Part shown: positions 7,687-17,514 of the stretch, in pieces
Numbering within the stretch: position 1 is the stretch's first letter
Layout of the letters: each line of letters begins with the position of its first letter
Origin: Saccharococcus thermophilus
GTDB taxonomy: Bacteria; Bacillota; Bacilli; Bacillales; Anoxybacillaceae
Direction of reading: 5' to 3'
Assembly: GCF_011761475.1 (NCBI RefSeq)
Contig: NZ_JAASRS010000001.1
Coordinates: 2,294,001 to 2,358,000 of the forward strand
DNA length: 64,000 nucleotides
The notes under the pieces: generated by a model
What the model was told of the DNA's origin: nothing
The model's input: the letters and a program-made list of their open reading frames with translations, nothing else
Databases searched by the model: none
Program-made: the position numbers and the translations under genes

Positions 7687-9437
7687 GCCATTCTCCTTTT
7701 TCCGAGAAATTCTGCTATTTCCTGGGAAACCCTTTCCCACAAAAAGCGATGGGTTTTTACATTTGTCTCCCTGGATGTACATACCTCAATCACATGAAGG
7801 CCATCCGTTGTAAGCGAATGGGCAACATGATGGCGAAATTCGTCCCATGTTTTGCTGTTTTGGTAATTCCCTTCGTACATGTGAACAGCGTGCTCAAATT
7901 GTAAATCGGTTGGCGTGCCAAACAGCATTTCGAAATGTTTTTTATGGTTTGCTTGCGGCAAGAACGAGAAAATCCCGCCGCCATTATTATTGAGAACGAT
8001 AATCGTCGCATGCAATCCATGCATTTTTGCTGCCAACAATCCGTTTAAGTCATGATAAAAAGAAAGATCGCCGATGACAAGCACGAGCGGTTCGGCAACG
8101 GCGCTGACCCCTAGCGCGCTCGACACGACACCATCAATCCCGTTGGCGCCGCGATTCGCCAAAATGCGGATCTGCTTGTCTGTCGTAAAGAAAAAGGTAT
8201 CGGCATCGCGAATCGGCATACTGTTGCCGACAAATAAAGTAGCACCGCTTGGCAGCAGCTGCGAAAGTTCGGTAAACACTTTTCCTTCAAACAATTCGCT
8301 TTCCTCTGGTTTCTCTAAGAGAACGGATTTCGCAATATCGTTGACCGCTTTCCAAGTTGCGGACCATTCGCTTTTTGCCGATTTTCGCTCCGCCATTTCG
8401 ATGAGTTGGCGGCAAAATTCCACTTCATCACAGTGAACCATATATGATGCCATCAATGTTGGTTCCCGCCATCCTCCGCCGCCATCTACTACAATTTGAC
8501 GGATGGATGGGTATCGTTTCAATAGCAGAAATAACGGTTTGGAAACTGGCATGGCGCCAAAACGAATCACGACATCCGGCACGAATGCAGCAGCCGTCTT
8601 TTCATCTTTTAATATCGCATCATAGCAATCAATAATATACTCTTTGGAATGAGGTCCGCTGCGCAGCTGGGAAAGCGGGTCCGCTAAAATCGGATAGTCC
8701 AGCATTTCTGCTAACTCGGTAACCGCCCCGGCAAATTCTGGATAGTCCATTGGCCCGCAGACGATTAATCCTTTTTCGACGGAAGCAAATTGGTCATATA
8801 ATTCTTCCAGCTGTTGTCTATCGACCGTTACTTTTCCGGCAATAACCTTTGTATAAGATGGCTCTTTCGCTTCGATTTGCTGCCATGTTTCCTTCTGGAT
8901 CGCCGGCATAAGCGGCTCACGAAGAGGAAAGTTCAGATGAACAGGCCCCGCCGGAGCGCTCATCGCTATACCTGCCGCCCTTGCCGCCACCGTCCGTGCA
9001 TAGCGAAGCATCTCTGAGGTTCTTTCCGGAAGAGCCATTTCGACAAACCATTTTGCGTACTTTCCATATATGTTTAATTGATCGATAGCCTGCGGCGCGC
9101 CAACATCGCGCAATTCGTGCGGACGGTCCGCCGTAATGACGATAAGCGGGATCCTTGAGTAATACGCTTCCACTAGAGCTGGAAAATAGTTAGCAACCGC
9201 CGTTCCTGACGTACAAAGAAGGGCGACCGGATGCCGTTTTGCTTTCGCCATCCCAAGGGCAAAAAAGGCGGCAGAACGTTCATCTAAGTTCATATGTATG
9301 CGCATTTCCGGATGCTCTGCCATCACGATCGCCAGCGGGGTCGAGCGTGATCCCGGACTGACGACAACGTCTTGTATTCCTGTTTTTGCTAACTCATCGA
9401 CAAACGCGGCAATATATAAGGTTAGTGACTCATTCAT
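7683..9437 (-). CDS. menD: SEPHCHC synthase MenD
   Basis: Thiamine-diphosphate enzyme joining 2-oxoglutarate and isochorismate. The 584-aa product has the N-terminal Pyr domain (VVVSPGSRSTPLAI, with the glutamate-containing NLDERSAAF following) and the C-terminal PP domain with the ThDP motif GDLSFYHDLNGLLAAK ... NNNGGGIFSFLPQ. Length is normal. It overlaps menF by 8 bases and menH by 4, as in a tight operon. Confidence 0.97.
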   Translation of the reverse strand: MNESLTLYIAAFVDELAKTGIQDVVVSPGSRSTPLAIVMAEHPEMRIHMNLDERSAAFFALGMAKAKRHPVALLCTSGTAVANYFPALVEAYYSRIPLIVITADRPHELRDVGAPQAIDQLNIYGKYAKWFVEMALPERTSEMLRYARTVAARAAGIAMSAPAGPVHLNFPLREPLMPAIQKETWQQIEAKEPSYTKVIAGKVTVDRQQLEELYDQFASVEKGLIVCGPMDYPEFAGAVTELAEMLDYPILADPLSQLRSGPHSKEYIIDCYDAILKDEKTAAAFVPDVVIRFGAMPVSKPLFLLLKRYPSIRQIVVDGGGGWREPTLMASYMVHCDEVEFCRQLIEMAERKSAKSEWSATWKAVNDIAKSVLLEKPEESELFEGKVFTELSQLLPSGATLFVGNSMPIRDADTFFFTTDKQIRILANRGANGIDGVVSSALGVSAVAEPLVLVIGDLSFYHDLNGLLAAKMHGLHATIIVLNNNGGGIFSFLPQANHKKHFEMLFGTPTDLQFEHAVHMYEGNYQNSKTWDEFRHHVAHSLTTDGLHVIEVCTSRETNVKTHRFLWERVSQEIAEFLGKRRMA

Positions 9438-10809
9438 CTTGCCCCACTCCCAGCGCTGATAACATCGGTGTAAATTTCACTTTCGTTTCCTCATATTCAC
9501 TGATTGGATCGGAATCACCGACGATACCGCAACCAGCAAAAATCGATACGTCTTGTCCTTGCAGCAATCCTGAACGAATAGCGACGGCAAATTCTCCGTT
9601 CCCTTTCGTATCCATCCAGCCGATTGGAGCGGCATACCATCCTCTGTCTAATGGCTCCACCTTGCGGATTTCTTTGACTGCCGCTTCCCGAGGGGTTCCA
9701 CCTAACGCAGGGGTTGGATGCATTTTCTCAACCAGCGATAAAATAGAGGAAACGCGGCAATGCTCCCCAACAACCGGCGTATATAAGTGTTGAATGTTCG
9801 GCAATTTTAACAGTTGTGGAGAAGGCGGCATGTCAACGCGCTCGCAAACCGCTTCCATCGCTTCTTTAATCATTTGGACAACAAATCGATGTTCGTGAAG
9901 GTTTTTTCCATCACGCAACAGCCATTCTCCAAACTGTTCGTCTTCCTGAACAGTTTTTCCGCGGCGGATCGATCCCGCTAAACAAGTAGAGTAACATGCG
10001 TCGCCTTCCTTTTTCACCAATTGCTCCGGAGAAGCGCCAATAAAGCATTGCCCTTCTTGTTCAAACGCAAACAGATAGCTAAACGGCTGCTGCTCACGCA
10101 GTTGCCCAAGCACTGCACTTGCCTCCACCCAATCCGCAAACGATAAACGCGCCTCCCGCGCCAGCACCACTTTATCGAACTTCCCGACGCGAATCTTGGC
10201 GATCGTTTGTTTCACCGCATTGAGCCATTGTTCCGTTTGTATTTCTTCATATTTCATCAAAGAAGGCAAAGAATGGAGCGGCGCCCGCTCTTCATGCAAC
10301 AAATGAAACAACATTTCTATTTTTTCCATGGTTTCCGCACTCTGTCCGGAACGCACCGTCACGGTTAACGTTGCTTTTCCACCCTTGCTCGTTAAAAGAA
10401 CGGCTGGCACGACCATTTTCGCATGCGGAAAAGCACGCCATTTTTCCGTGCGCGGTTTGTACGGATCAAACGAAAAGCCTCCAAATAGGATAGGAACCGT
10501 TTCTGTTTTATTGGAATAAAATGCTGTTTGTCCAATCCATTGTTTCCATTTCGTTTCAACCGTATGAAACCGATCTTCTTTTTCCTCTGTTTCAATTACA
10601 TACGTGCAGCCAAGTCCAACGTAAACGGTCTCATTGGTGCGATCGGCCCAAAAAAACCGCTCACGAAAAGAGCATATTGGTCCTAATGAAAAAAAATAAA
10701 CCGGATCTACATTGTTCCATTCCTCTGTCCAACTAATAAACGGCCGTTTTTCTTTTTTTTCGATGAGATGCAATTGTTCGCGAATTTTATGCTGGTATAA
10801 AATTGCCAC
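9430..10809 (-). CDS. menF: Isochorismate synthase MenF
   Basis: Converts chorismate to isochorismate, the first committed step. The 459-aa product has chorismate-enzyme signatures in its C half: KVVLAREARLSF, FIGASPEQLV, HPTPALGGTPRE and GEFAVAIRSG. The first codon is GTG at 10809 with GCGGGA upstream, a weak site. It is the first gene of the men operon, and a 26-bp dyad lies just upstream. Confidence 0.94.
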   Translation of the reverse strand: MAILYQHKIREQLHLIEKKEKRPFISWTEEWNNVDPVYFFSLGPICSFRERFFWADRTNETVYVGLGCTYVIETEEKEDRFHTVETKWKQWIGQTAFYSNKTETVPILFGGFSFDPYKPRTEKWRAFPHAKMVVPAVLLTSKGGKATLTVTVRSGQSAETMEKIEMLFHLLHEERAPLHSLPSLMKYEEIQTEQWLNAVKQTIAKIRVGKFDKVVLAREARLSFADWVEASAVLGQLREQQPFSYLFAFEQEGQCFIGASPEQLVKKEGDACYSTCLAGSIRRGKTVQEDEQFGEWLLRDGKNLHEHRFVVQMIKEAMEAVCERVDMPPSPQLLKLPNIQHLYTPVVGEHCRVSSILSLVEKMHPTPALGGTPREAAVKEIRKVEPLDRGWYAAPIGWMDTKGNGEFAVAIRSGLLQGQDVSIFAGCGIVGDSDPISEYEETKVKFTPMLSALGVGQDE

Positions 10810-10850
10810 TGTAATCCCGCTTTCTTCACTAAGTTTATTGCTTATCTCCT

Positions 10851-10876
10851 ATTTCCCATTATATATAATAGGAAAT
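10851..10876. promoter_or_regulatory. 26-bp dyad in the menF-menA intergenic region
   Basis: ATTTCC, ATTATATATAAT and GGAAAT form a dyad broken at two symmetric positions (10857 and 10870). The AT-rich core gives a TATAAT on the minus strand that could be the menF -10. It may be an operator for the divergent men genes. No regulator is identified. Confidence 0.45.
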
Positions 10877-10897
10877 AATTTATCTATTCGAAAGGGG

Positions 10898-10926
10898 TTG
10901 ACACGCTATAAACGTTTTCCTACACT
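10898..10926 (+). promoter_or_regulatory. menA promoter
   Basis: TTGACA (10898-10903), a 17-base spacer and TACACT (10921-10926). It matches the vegetative sigma-A pattern and sits about 50 bases before the menA start. Confidence 0.75.
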
Positions 10927-10977
10927 TATTGTGAACGTTTATTGAACGTTATTTTATCCGATATGAGGGGTATGATT

Positions 10978-11910
10978 ATGCAACCATCATTGCAAACAGA
11001 TCGCTGTTCATCGGTTCGCCGCCACGATTGGCGAGTTTGGTGGAGGCTTACCCGTCCACATACATTGACTGCTGGATTTGTGCCTGTTTGTATCGGCACT
11101 GTATTGGCGCTTCATGAAACAACCATTCGCATCTCTTTATTTATCGCCATGCTGGTCGCTTCTTTGTTGATTCAGGCGGCCACCAATATGTTCAATGAAT
11201 ATTATGACTACAAGCGCGGGCTCGATTCCCCAGAATCGGTAGGAATTGGCGGGGCGATTGTCCGTGAAGGAATGCATCCAAAAACCGTTTTATATTTAGC
11301 CATTGCTTTATTTGCTGTCTCGACGCTCATCGGTGTCTATATCTGTATGAATAGCAGCTGGTGGCTTGCATTGATCGGCTCCATCTGTATGGCAGCGGGA
11401 TATTTCTATACAGGCGGTCCGGTGCCGATTGCATATACTCCGTTTGGCGAACTTGCAGCCGGATTTTTCATGGGGCTGTTAATTATTCTTATTTCCTTTT
11501 TCATTCAAACGGGAGAAGTAACAAAAACGGCGATTCTCATTGCTATTCCAATTGCTATTTTAGTCGGTGCGATTTTGCTGGCCAATAACATTCGCGACCT
11601 TGATGGGGATAAAGAAAAAGGAAGAAAAACGCTGGCAATTTTAGTCGGACGTGATAATGCGATCCGCATTCTTGCCGGTAAGTTTGCCATTTCGTTTATT
11701 TGGATGGCAGTGCTCGCTTTTTCCCATATTGTTTCTTTTTGGACGCTGCTTGTCTTTTTGAGTATCCCAAAAGCAGTAGCTGCAGCGAAAGGATTTATCG
11801 GAAAAACGAAGCCAATTGAAATGATGCCAGCAATGAAAGCAACGGCACAAACGAATACACAATTCGGGTTTCTGTTGGCCATTGGTCTGCTGATCAACCA
11901 CTGGCTGTAA
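10978..11910 (+). CDS. menA: 1,4-dihydroxy-2-naphthoate polyprenyltransferase MenA
   Basis: Membrane UbiA-family enzyme attaching the prenyl chain to DHNA to make demethylmenaquinone. The product of about 310 aa has the first aspartate-rich motif NMFNEYYDYKRGLD (about residues 71-84), the second NNIRDLDGDKEKGRKTLA, and eight or nine hydrophobic segments. Three ATGs lie close together; the one at 10978 is chosen because AGGGGT ends 6 bases before it. It is divergent from menFDHBE, as in Bacillus. Confidence 0.95.
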   Translation: MQPSLQTDRCSSVRRHDWRVWWRLTRPHTLTAGFVPVCIGTVLALHETTIRISLFIAMLVASLLIQAATNMFNEYYDYKRGLDSPESVGIGGAIVREGMHPKTVLYLAIALFAVSTLIGVYICMNSSWWLALIGSICMAAGYFYTGGPVPIAYTPFGELAAGFFMGLLIILISFFIQTGEVTKTAILIAIPIAILVGAILLANNIRDLDGDKEKGRKTLAILVGRDNAIRILAGKFAISFIWMAVLAFSHIVSFWTLLVFLSIPKAVAAAKGFIGKTKPIEMMPAMKATAQTNTQFGFLLAIGLLINHWL

Positions 11911-11940
11911 CACGGTTGGAAATAAGCCGTGTTTTTTTTT
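11909..11940 (+). terminator. menA terminator
   Basis: Arms AACACGG and CCGTGTT with an 11-base loop, then a run of T. Confidence 0.85.
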
Positions 11941-11993
11941 ATTTTTGGTTCATACTACAAGGTAAACGGTTTATTTTTAGGAAGGAGTTAATC

Positions 11994-12761
11994 ATGATGT
12001 TAACCAATGAACAACTAGCCGCCTTCCGCAAAGAACTGCTTCAAGCAAAGCAAGAAATTCAAGAACGGCTGCAAAATAACGATCATTTTGGCAAACGACG
12101 AAGCCATGCCCACGATGCGGTTGGTGAACTTGCAAGCTATGACAACCACCCTGCAGACGATGCAACCGAGCTGTATGAACGGGAAAAAGATATCGCGCTG
12201 AATGAACATACGGAACGGGAACTAAAAGAGATTGAGCGCGCACTTGAGGCGATGGACAACGGCACATACGGCATTTGTGAAGTTTGCGGAAAGCCGATTC
12301 CTTATGAGCGGCTGCAAGCGATTCCAACTACAACCTTCTGCAAAGAGCATAGCCCTGACCAAACCGTTTCGCAAAAACGGCCGCTCGAGGAAGGCGTGTT
12401 GATGCCTCCGTTTGGAAAGTTTGATTTGGATGGCCGCCATGAATCGGTGGCATATGACGCAGAAGATGCCTGGCAGGAAGTGGCGCGCTACGGCACCTCT
12501 GATACCCCCTCCGATTTAGGAAAAAACGTTGATTATTATGGCGAAGCATATGCCGAATCAGAGGAAAATGTTGGATATGTCGAAGATTTGGAAAATTTTG
12601 CGGCAGTCGACTTATACGGAAAAAATGTCAAAGTATATCCAACGAAAGAACATGAGCAACTTGAAAATATTTTAGATGATGAAGGAATCATGTCCAATAT
12701 TGGTGATTTGCCAGCCTATGAAAAAGACCCTTATACAGAAAAAGAAGACCATCACCGTTGA
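11994..12761 (+). CDS. yteA: YteA family zinc-finger protein (DksA/TraR type)
   Basis: A 255-aa protein. The N third is a coiled coil rich in charged residues (FRKELLQAKQEIQERLQ), followed by acid-rich ASYDNHPADDATELYEREKD and a DksA/TraR C4 zinc finger CEVCGKPIPYERL ... CKEH (about residues 102-125). The C-terminal part is an acidic extension found in YteA. The family is linked to sporulation in Bacillus; the exact role is unclear. AAGGAG lies 6 bases before the first of two adjacent ATGs. The N-terminal extension to 11916 lies in the menA terminator and is rejected. Confidence 0.85.
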   Translation: MMLTNEQLAAFRKELLQAKQEIQERLQNNDHFGKRRSHAHDAVGELASYDNHPADDATELYEREKDIALNEHTERELKEIERALEAMDNGTYGICEVCGKPIPYERLQAIPTTTFCKEHSPDQTVSQKRPLEEGVLMPPFGKFDLDGRHESVAYDAEDAWQEVARYGTSDTPSDLGKNVDYYGEAYAESEENVGYVEDLENFAAVDLYGKNVKVYPTKEHEQLENILDDEGIMSNIGDLPAYEKDPYTEKEDHHR

Positions 12762-12774
12762 TGGTCTTTTTTTT
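12745..12774 (+). terminator. yteA terminator
   Basis: AAGACCAT and ATGGTCTT arms around CACCGTTG, then a T run; the stop codon lies in the loop. Confidence 0.85.
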
Positions 12775-12845
12775 GAAACGGAAAGGAATCCCGGTCCGTA
12801 TAAAGAAGTATATAGTGTAGAAATGATGAGATGGAGGAGAAAAAC

Positions 12846-13640
12846 ATGAACGCGCATGAAATTGACTACAAATTATACGGCGATGACATGCAATTTGTAG
12901 AAATTGAACTAGATCCACAGGAAAGCGTCATCGCCGAAGCAGGCGGAATGATGATGATGGAAGACGGAATCACGATGGAGACGGTATTTGGAGATGGATC
13001 TGATTCCGGAAAAGGGTTTTTGAACAAATTGGTTGGTGCGGGGAAACGATTATTGACAGGAGAAAGTTTATTTATGACGGTGTTTACGAACACCGGCTCT
13101 GGAAAACGCCGCGTTTCGTTTGCCGCCCCATACCCTGGAAAAATTATTCCGATGGACTTAAGCGAGCTTGGCGGCAAAGTGATTTGCCAAAAAGATGCCT
13201 TTCTTTGCGCAGCCAAAGGCGTTTCGGTCGGCATCGATTTTCAGCGCAAACTTGGCACCGGCTTTTTCGGCGGTGAAGGATTTATTATGCAAAAACTCGA
13301 AGGGGACGGGCTCGCCTTTTTGCATGCCGGCGGAACCATTTACAAGCGCGAGCTGCAGCCTGGCGAGAAATTGCGCATTGACACCGGTTGCCTTGTAGCG
13401 ATGACAAAAGAAGTTGATTACGATATCGAATATGTCGGCAAAATTAAAACCGCCTTTTTTGGCGGCGAAGGTTTGTTTTTCGCGACATTGACTGGGCCAG
13501 GAACCGTCTGGGTGCAGTCGCTTCCGTTCAGCCGGCTTGCTGACCGAATTATCGCCGCCGCGCCAAGCGCGGGGGGCCGTTCTGTTGGAGAAGGCAGCAT
13601 CCTCGGAAGCATTGGCGACTGGTTGGATGGTGATGATTAA
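12846..13640 (+). CDS. TIGR00266 / AIM24 family protein
   Basis: A 264-aa protein with glycine-rich beta repeats typical of the AIM24 family: [12 protein letters not shown] near the start, [19 protein letters not shown] in the middle and [19 protein letters not shown] later, which repeat the same FFGGEG motif. The fold is a beta-sandwich; the bacterial function is unknown. The start [12 protein letters not shown] has GGAGG upstream. It has its own terminator and faces glgP convergently. Confidence 0.88.
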   Translation: MNAHEIDYKLYGDDMQFVEIELDPQESVIAEAGGMMMMEDGITMETVFGDGSDSGKGFLNKLVGAGKRLLTGESLFMTVFTNTGSGKRRVSFAAPYPGKIIPMDLSELGGKVICQKDAFLCAAKGVSVGIDFQRKLGTGFFGGEGFIMQKLEGDGLAFLHAGGTIYKRELQPGEKLRIDTGCLVAMTKEVDYDIEYVGKIKTAFFGGEGLFFATLTGPGTVWVQSLPFSRLADRIIAAAPSAGGRSVGEGSILGSIGDWLDGDD

Positions 13641-13645
13641 GATGA

Positions 13646-13676
13646 AGAGAGAGGGCAAAACCTCTCTCTTTTTTTA
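13646..13676 (+). terminator. Terminator after the AIM24-family gene
   Basis: AGAGAGAGG and CCTCTCTCT arms with loop GCAAAA, then a T run. Confidence 0.85.
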
Positions 13677-16073
13677 TCGGACTGGATGAATGTCCCATAT
13701 TTCATTCGCATACTCCTGAACGGTCCGATCGCTTGCAAAATAACCGGAATGGGCGATATTGATTGCGCTCATTTTCAGCCACCGTTCCCGCTCTTGATAC
13801 ACTTGTTCTACTTTTTCCTGCGCCTCGACATAAGCGGCGAAATCGCGTAAAACAAAATATTCATCGTTCTGTGCTAAAAGCGAATCGTAAATCGGCTCGA
13901 AATGGTCATGGGCATCTTGGAAAAACCCACTGATGAGCTGATCGACGACTTGTTTAGTCCGCTTGTCATGATGGTAATATTCATGGGAGCGATAGCCTCC
14001 GTTTTCATAGTAGCTTAGCACTTCATCCGCCGTAAGTCCAAACAGAAACATATTTTCTGCGCCAACCGCTTCCAAAATCTCGACGTTGGCGCCGTCTAGC
14101 GTGCCAAGCGTAATCGCTCCATTCATCATAAACTTCATATTGCCAGTGCCGGACGCTTCTTTGCTGGCGGTGGAAATTTGTTCGCTTACATCCGCCGCGG
14201 GGAAAATTTCTTCCGCTAGTGAAACACGATAATTTTCCAAAAAAATAACTTTCAACTGTTCGTTTGTCTGTTTGTCCTTATTAACCTTTTCAGCGACGGA
14301 GTGGATCAGCTTAATAATGCGCTTCGCATAATAATATCCTGGCGAAGCTTTGGCTCCGAAAATAAAAGTGCGCGGGTAAATGGAAAAGCTCGCATCTTCT
14401 TTCAACCGGTTATACAAATACATGATGTGAAGAACATTTAACAACTGCCGCTTATAAGCATGGAGACGCTTCACTTGCACATCAAAAATCGATGATTCAT
14501 CCACAGCAATCCCCATCTTTTCATCAATGCGCTTCGCTAATTTTGCTTTTCGCTGCAGTTTGACTTTCGCAAGCGTCTGCTGAAAAGCGGGATCGGAAGC
14601 ATACGGTTTCAACTCGATCAGCGCCTGTGGCTCTTTCATCCATCGATCGCCAATGGCATCGGTAATTAATGCAGAAAGCTCAGGATTTGCCTTTAGCAAC
14701 CAGCGGCGATGGGTCACTCCGTTTGTTTTGTTATTAAATTTTTGCGGTTCGAATTCGTAAAACAGCCTCATTTCCCGTTTTTTTAAAATCTCTGTATGCA
14801 GTTTGGCAACGCCGTTAACACTATGGCTGCCGACAATCGCCAAATGCGCCATTTTGACAAGTCCGTGAGCGATAATCGCCATTTCTTCAATTCGTTTCCA
14901 GTCGCCAGGATAATGATTCCAAAGGTCGCGGCAAAATCGTTCGTTAATCTCCTCGACAATCATGTAAATGCGCGGCAATAGCGGCTGAAAAATGTGAATC
15001 GGCCATTTTTCCAGCGCCTCGGATAGCGTCGTATGGTTTGTATACGAAATCGTGTTCGTTGTAATATGCCAAGCGTCTTCCCAGCTCATTCCTTCTTCAT
15101 CTAATAAAATCCTCATCAACTCAGGAATCGCCAAAACCGGATGCGTATCGTTGACATGAATGGCGACATATTTATGCAGTTCACGCAGATGCCCGTGCTG
15201 GCGGCGATGAGCGCGGACAATGCTGCCAATGCTGGCGGCGACGAGAAAATATTGTTGTTTTAGCCGCAAAATCTTCCCTTCTTCATGGGTATCATCGGGA
15301 TATAAGAACTCAGAGATCGCCTCCGTTTCCCGTTTATATTGCATCACATCTTTATGGATCGGAAATGTTTTCGCAGGCTCCGCGCTCCAAAGCCGCAAGG
15401 TATTGACCGTTTTTGTATGGTAGCCGATGATCGGCATATCATAAGGAACGGCCATGACTTTTTCGCTGTCAACATGGCGGAACGTCAGCCTGCCGTTTTG
15501 TTGCGATATTTCCACTTTACCCCAAAAGTTCACTTCTACTGCCAATTCTTCCTTGCGGATCTCCCAAACATTTCCATGGCGCAACCATTGTTCCGGGAGT
15601 TCTACTTGATATCCGTCGACAATTTTTTGGTCAAACAATCCATGCTTATAACGAATCCCGCAGCCATGTCCGGGCAAATCGAGCGAAGCAAGCGAATCTA
15701 AAAAACAGGCAGCAAGGCGGCCGAGCCCGCCATTGCCTAGCCCTGCATCCGCCTCGCTTTCTTCGATATCCTCTAGGGAAATTCCTAAATCGCGCAACCC
15801 TTCTTCGACGACGTCACGAATTCCGAGATTCAACAAGTTGCTGCCAAGAAGCCGCCCTAATAAAAATTCAATCGACAAATAATAAACTTGTTTCTGCTTG
15901 CGTTCGCGATTTCGCTCGTTCGTTTGAATCCAGTTTTGGCTGATATATTCGCGGACCATGTTCCCCAGCGTGTTGTATTGATCGCGCAATGTTGACTCTT
16001 CAAACCGTTTGCCGCACAACGTCTCCAGCCGTTTTAAAAACGTTTTTTTAAACTCGTCTTTATTCGAGAACAT
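13674..16073 (-). CDS. glgP: Glycogen phosphorylase
   Basis: Pyridoxal-phosphate enzyme releasing glucose-1-phosphate from glycogen. The 799-aa product has the N-terminal GNGGLGRLAACFLDSLAS segment, the cofactor region STASKEASGTGNMKFMMNGA with the PLP lysine, and TLDGANVEI. Length matches the bacterial family. The start at 16073 follows AGGAGG. It is the last gene of glgBCDAP, 4 bases after glgA, so degradation is encoded with synthesis, as described for Geobacillus stearothermophilus and Bacillus subtilis. Confidence 0.97.
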   Translation of the reverse strand: MFSNKDEFKKTFLKRLETLCGKRFEESTLRDQYNTLGNMVREYISQNWIQTNERNRERKQKQVYYLSIEFLLGRLLGSNLLNLGIRDVVEEGLRDLGISLEDIEESEADAGLGNGGLGRLAACFLDSLASLDLPGHGCGIRYKHGLFDQKIVDGYQVELPEQWLRHGNVWEIRKEELAVEVNFWGKVEISQQNGRLTFRHVDSEKVMAVPYDMPIIGYHTKTVNTLRLWSAEPAKTFPIHKDVMQYKRETEAISEFLYPDDTHEEGKILRLKQQYFLVAASIGSIVRAHRRQHGHLRELHKYVAIHVNDTHPVLAIPELMRILLDEEGMSWEDAWHITTNTISYTNHTTLSEALEKWPIHIFQPLLPRIYMIVEEINERFCRDLWNHYPGDWKRIEEMAIIAHGLVKMAHLAIVGSHSVNGVAKLHTEILKKREMRLFYEFEPQKFNNKTNGVTHRRWLLKANPELSALITDAIGDRWMKEPQALIELKPYASDPAFQQTLAKVKLQRKAKLAKRIDEKMGIAVDESSIFDVQVKRLHAYKRQLLNVLHIMYLYNRLKEDASFSIYPRTFIFGAKASPGYYYAKRIIKLIHSVAEKVNKDKQTNEQLKVIFLENYRVSLAEEIFPAADVSEQISTASKEASGTGNMKFMMNGAITLGTLDGANVEILEAVGAENMFLFGLTADEVLSYYENGGYRSHEYYHHDKRTKQVVDQLISGFFQDAHDHFEPIYDSLLAQNDEYFVLRDFAAYVEAQEKVEQVYQERERWLKMSAINIAHSGYFASDRTVQEYANEIWDIHPVR

Positions 16074-16077
16074 GGTT

Positions 16078-17514
16078 TTACCTCCTGTTTACTAAATCCG
16101 CATATACTTCGTTGTACTTAGCCGCCGATTGTGCCCAGCTATAATCGCGGCTCATCGCCTCCTTCATCAGTTTTTCCCATATTGGCTTATCGTTATAAAA
16201 CGAAAGCGCGCGGCGAATCGTATATAACATATCGTGGGCGTTAAAGTTCGTAAAACTAAATCCGTTTCCTTCTCCCGTCACCTCATTGTACGATTGCACC
16301 GTATCGTTTAATCCTCCTGTTTCCCGCACGATCGGGATTGTTCCATAGCGGAGCGCAATAAGCTGGCTGAGGCCGCATGGTTCGAATAGGGAAGGCATTA
16401 AAAACAGATCAGCCCCCGCGTAAATTTGATGAGCCAACGGTTCGTTAAACCCAATATATGCTTTTACTTTATCGGGGTACACTGCTGCCATTTGAGAGAA
16501 AAACTGTTCAAAATGCCAATCCCCTGTCCCAAGCAAAATAAATTGAACGTCCTCGGCCATTATTTCATGAAAAACGCACTTTACTAAATCGAGCCCTTTT
16601 TGCGCTGTCAGCCTAGTGACCATCGCAATGATCGGAATGTCTTCCTGCATGGGCAAGCCAAAATATTGCTGTAGCGCGCGTTTGTTGAATCGTTTTTTCG
16701 AAATCGTCTGTATGTCATATTTTCTTGCAATAAAGGGGTCGGTTTGCGGGTTATATATTTCCTCATCAATGCCGTTTAAAATTCCGATAAAATCACGCTG
16801 CCGCGCTCGCAACAGCCCATCAAGCCGCTCCCCATAATATTCGGTCTGAATTTCTTCCCTATATGTAGGACTGACTGTCGTAATGACATCGGCAGAAACA
16901 AGCGCTCCTTTCATAAAGCTGACATTCCCGTAAAATTCCAAGTGTTCGATGGTAAAATAACGGTCGCTTAAATTTAATAGATCCCCTAAAATTTCACGTG
17001 GAAAAATGCCTTGAAACTGCAAATTATGAATCGTAAACACCGTGCGGATTGGTGCATAAAAGGGATCTTGCCGATATTCTTCCCGCAATAAAAACGGGAT
17101 CATCCCCGTATGCCAGTCATGGCAATGAATAATGTCGGGACGGAACGGAATTATAGGGAGAGCGTCTAAAACCGCGCGGCAGAAATAAGAAAACCGCTCC
17201 CCATCGTCATAATGGCCGTATAACTGATGGCGCTTAAAGTAGTATTCATTATCGATAAAATAGTAAACAATCCCTTCATGCTCCAGCATTTCGATTCCGC
17301 AATACTGCCGACGCCACCCGACTCTGACGACCATCTCGGCAATTTTTTTCATCGCTTTTTTAAATTCTGTCGGAATGGTTTCATATTTAGGCATGATGAC
17401 ACCAACATCCGTCCCCAATTTGCGCAATTGTTTCGGCAACGCTCCCGCGACATCCGCCAGCCCCCCCGATTTGGCAAATGGGACGCATTCCGATACAACA
17501 AATAGCACCTTCAC
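16078..17514 (-). CDS. glgA: Glycogen synthase
   Basis: GT5 glycosyltransferase extending the alpha-1,4-glucan from ADP-glucose. The 478-aa product starts with the ADP-glucose motif [16 protein letters not shown] (about residues 13-28) and has the C-terminal site [18 protein letters not shown]. The first codon is GTG at 17514, overlapping the glgD stop in GTGA, so initiation is coupled; AAGGAGAG lies about 11 bases upstream. Confidence 0.97.
   Translation of the reverse strand: MKVLFVVSECVPFAKSGGLADVAGALPKQLRKLGTDVGVIMPKYETIPTEFKKAMKKIAEMVVRVGWRRQYCGIEMLEHEGIVYYFIDNEYYFKRHQLYGHYDDGERFSYFCRAVLDALPIIPFRPDIIHCHDWHTGMIPFLLREEYRQDPFYAPIRTVFTIHNLQFQGIFPREILGDLLNLSDRYFTIEHLEFYGNVSFMKGALVSADVITTVSPTYREEIQTEYYGERLDGLLRARQRDFIGILNGIDEEIYNPQTDPFIARKYDIQTISKKRFNKRALQQYFGLPMQEDIPIIAMVTRLTAQKGLDLVKCVFHEIMAEDVQFILLGTGDWHFEQFFSQMAAVYPDKVKAYIGFNEPLAHQIYAGADLFLMPSLFEPCGLSQLIALRYGTIPIVRETGGLNDTVQSYNEVTGEGNGFSFTNFNAHDMLYTIRRALSFYNDKPIWEKLMKEAMSRDYSWAQSAAKYNEVYADLVNRR

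Noticed and set aside
11916-11993. Longer N terminus for the yteA-like gene
   Set aside because: It overlaps the menA terminator and reads hydrophobic filler; AAGGAG sits at the later ATG.
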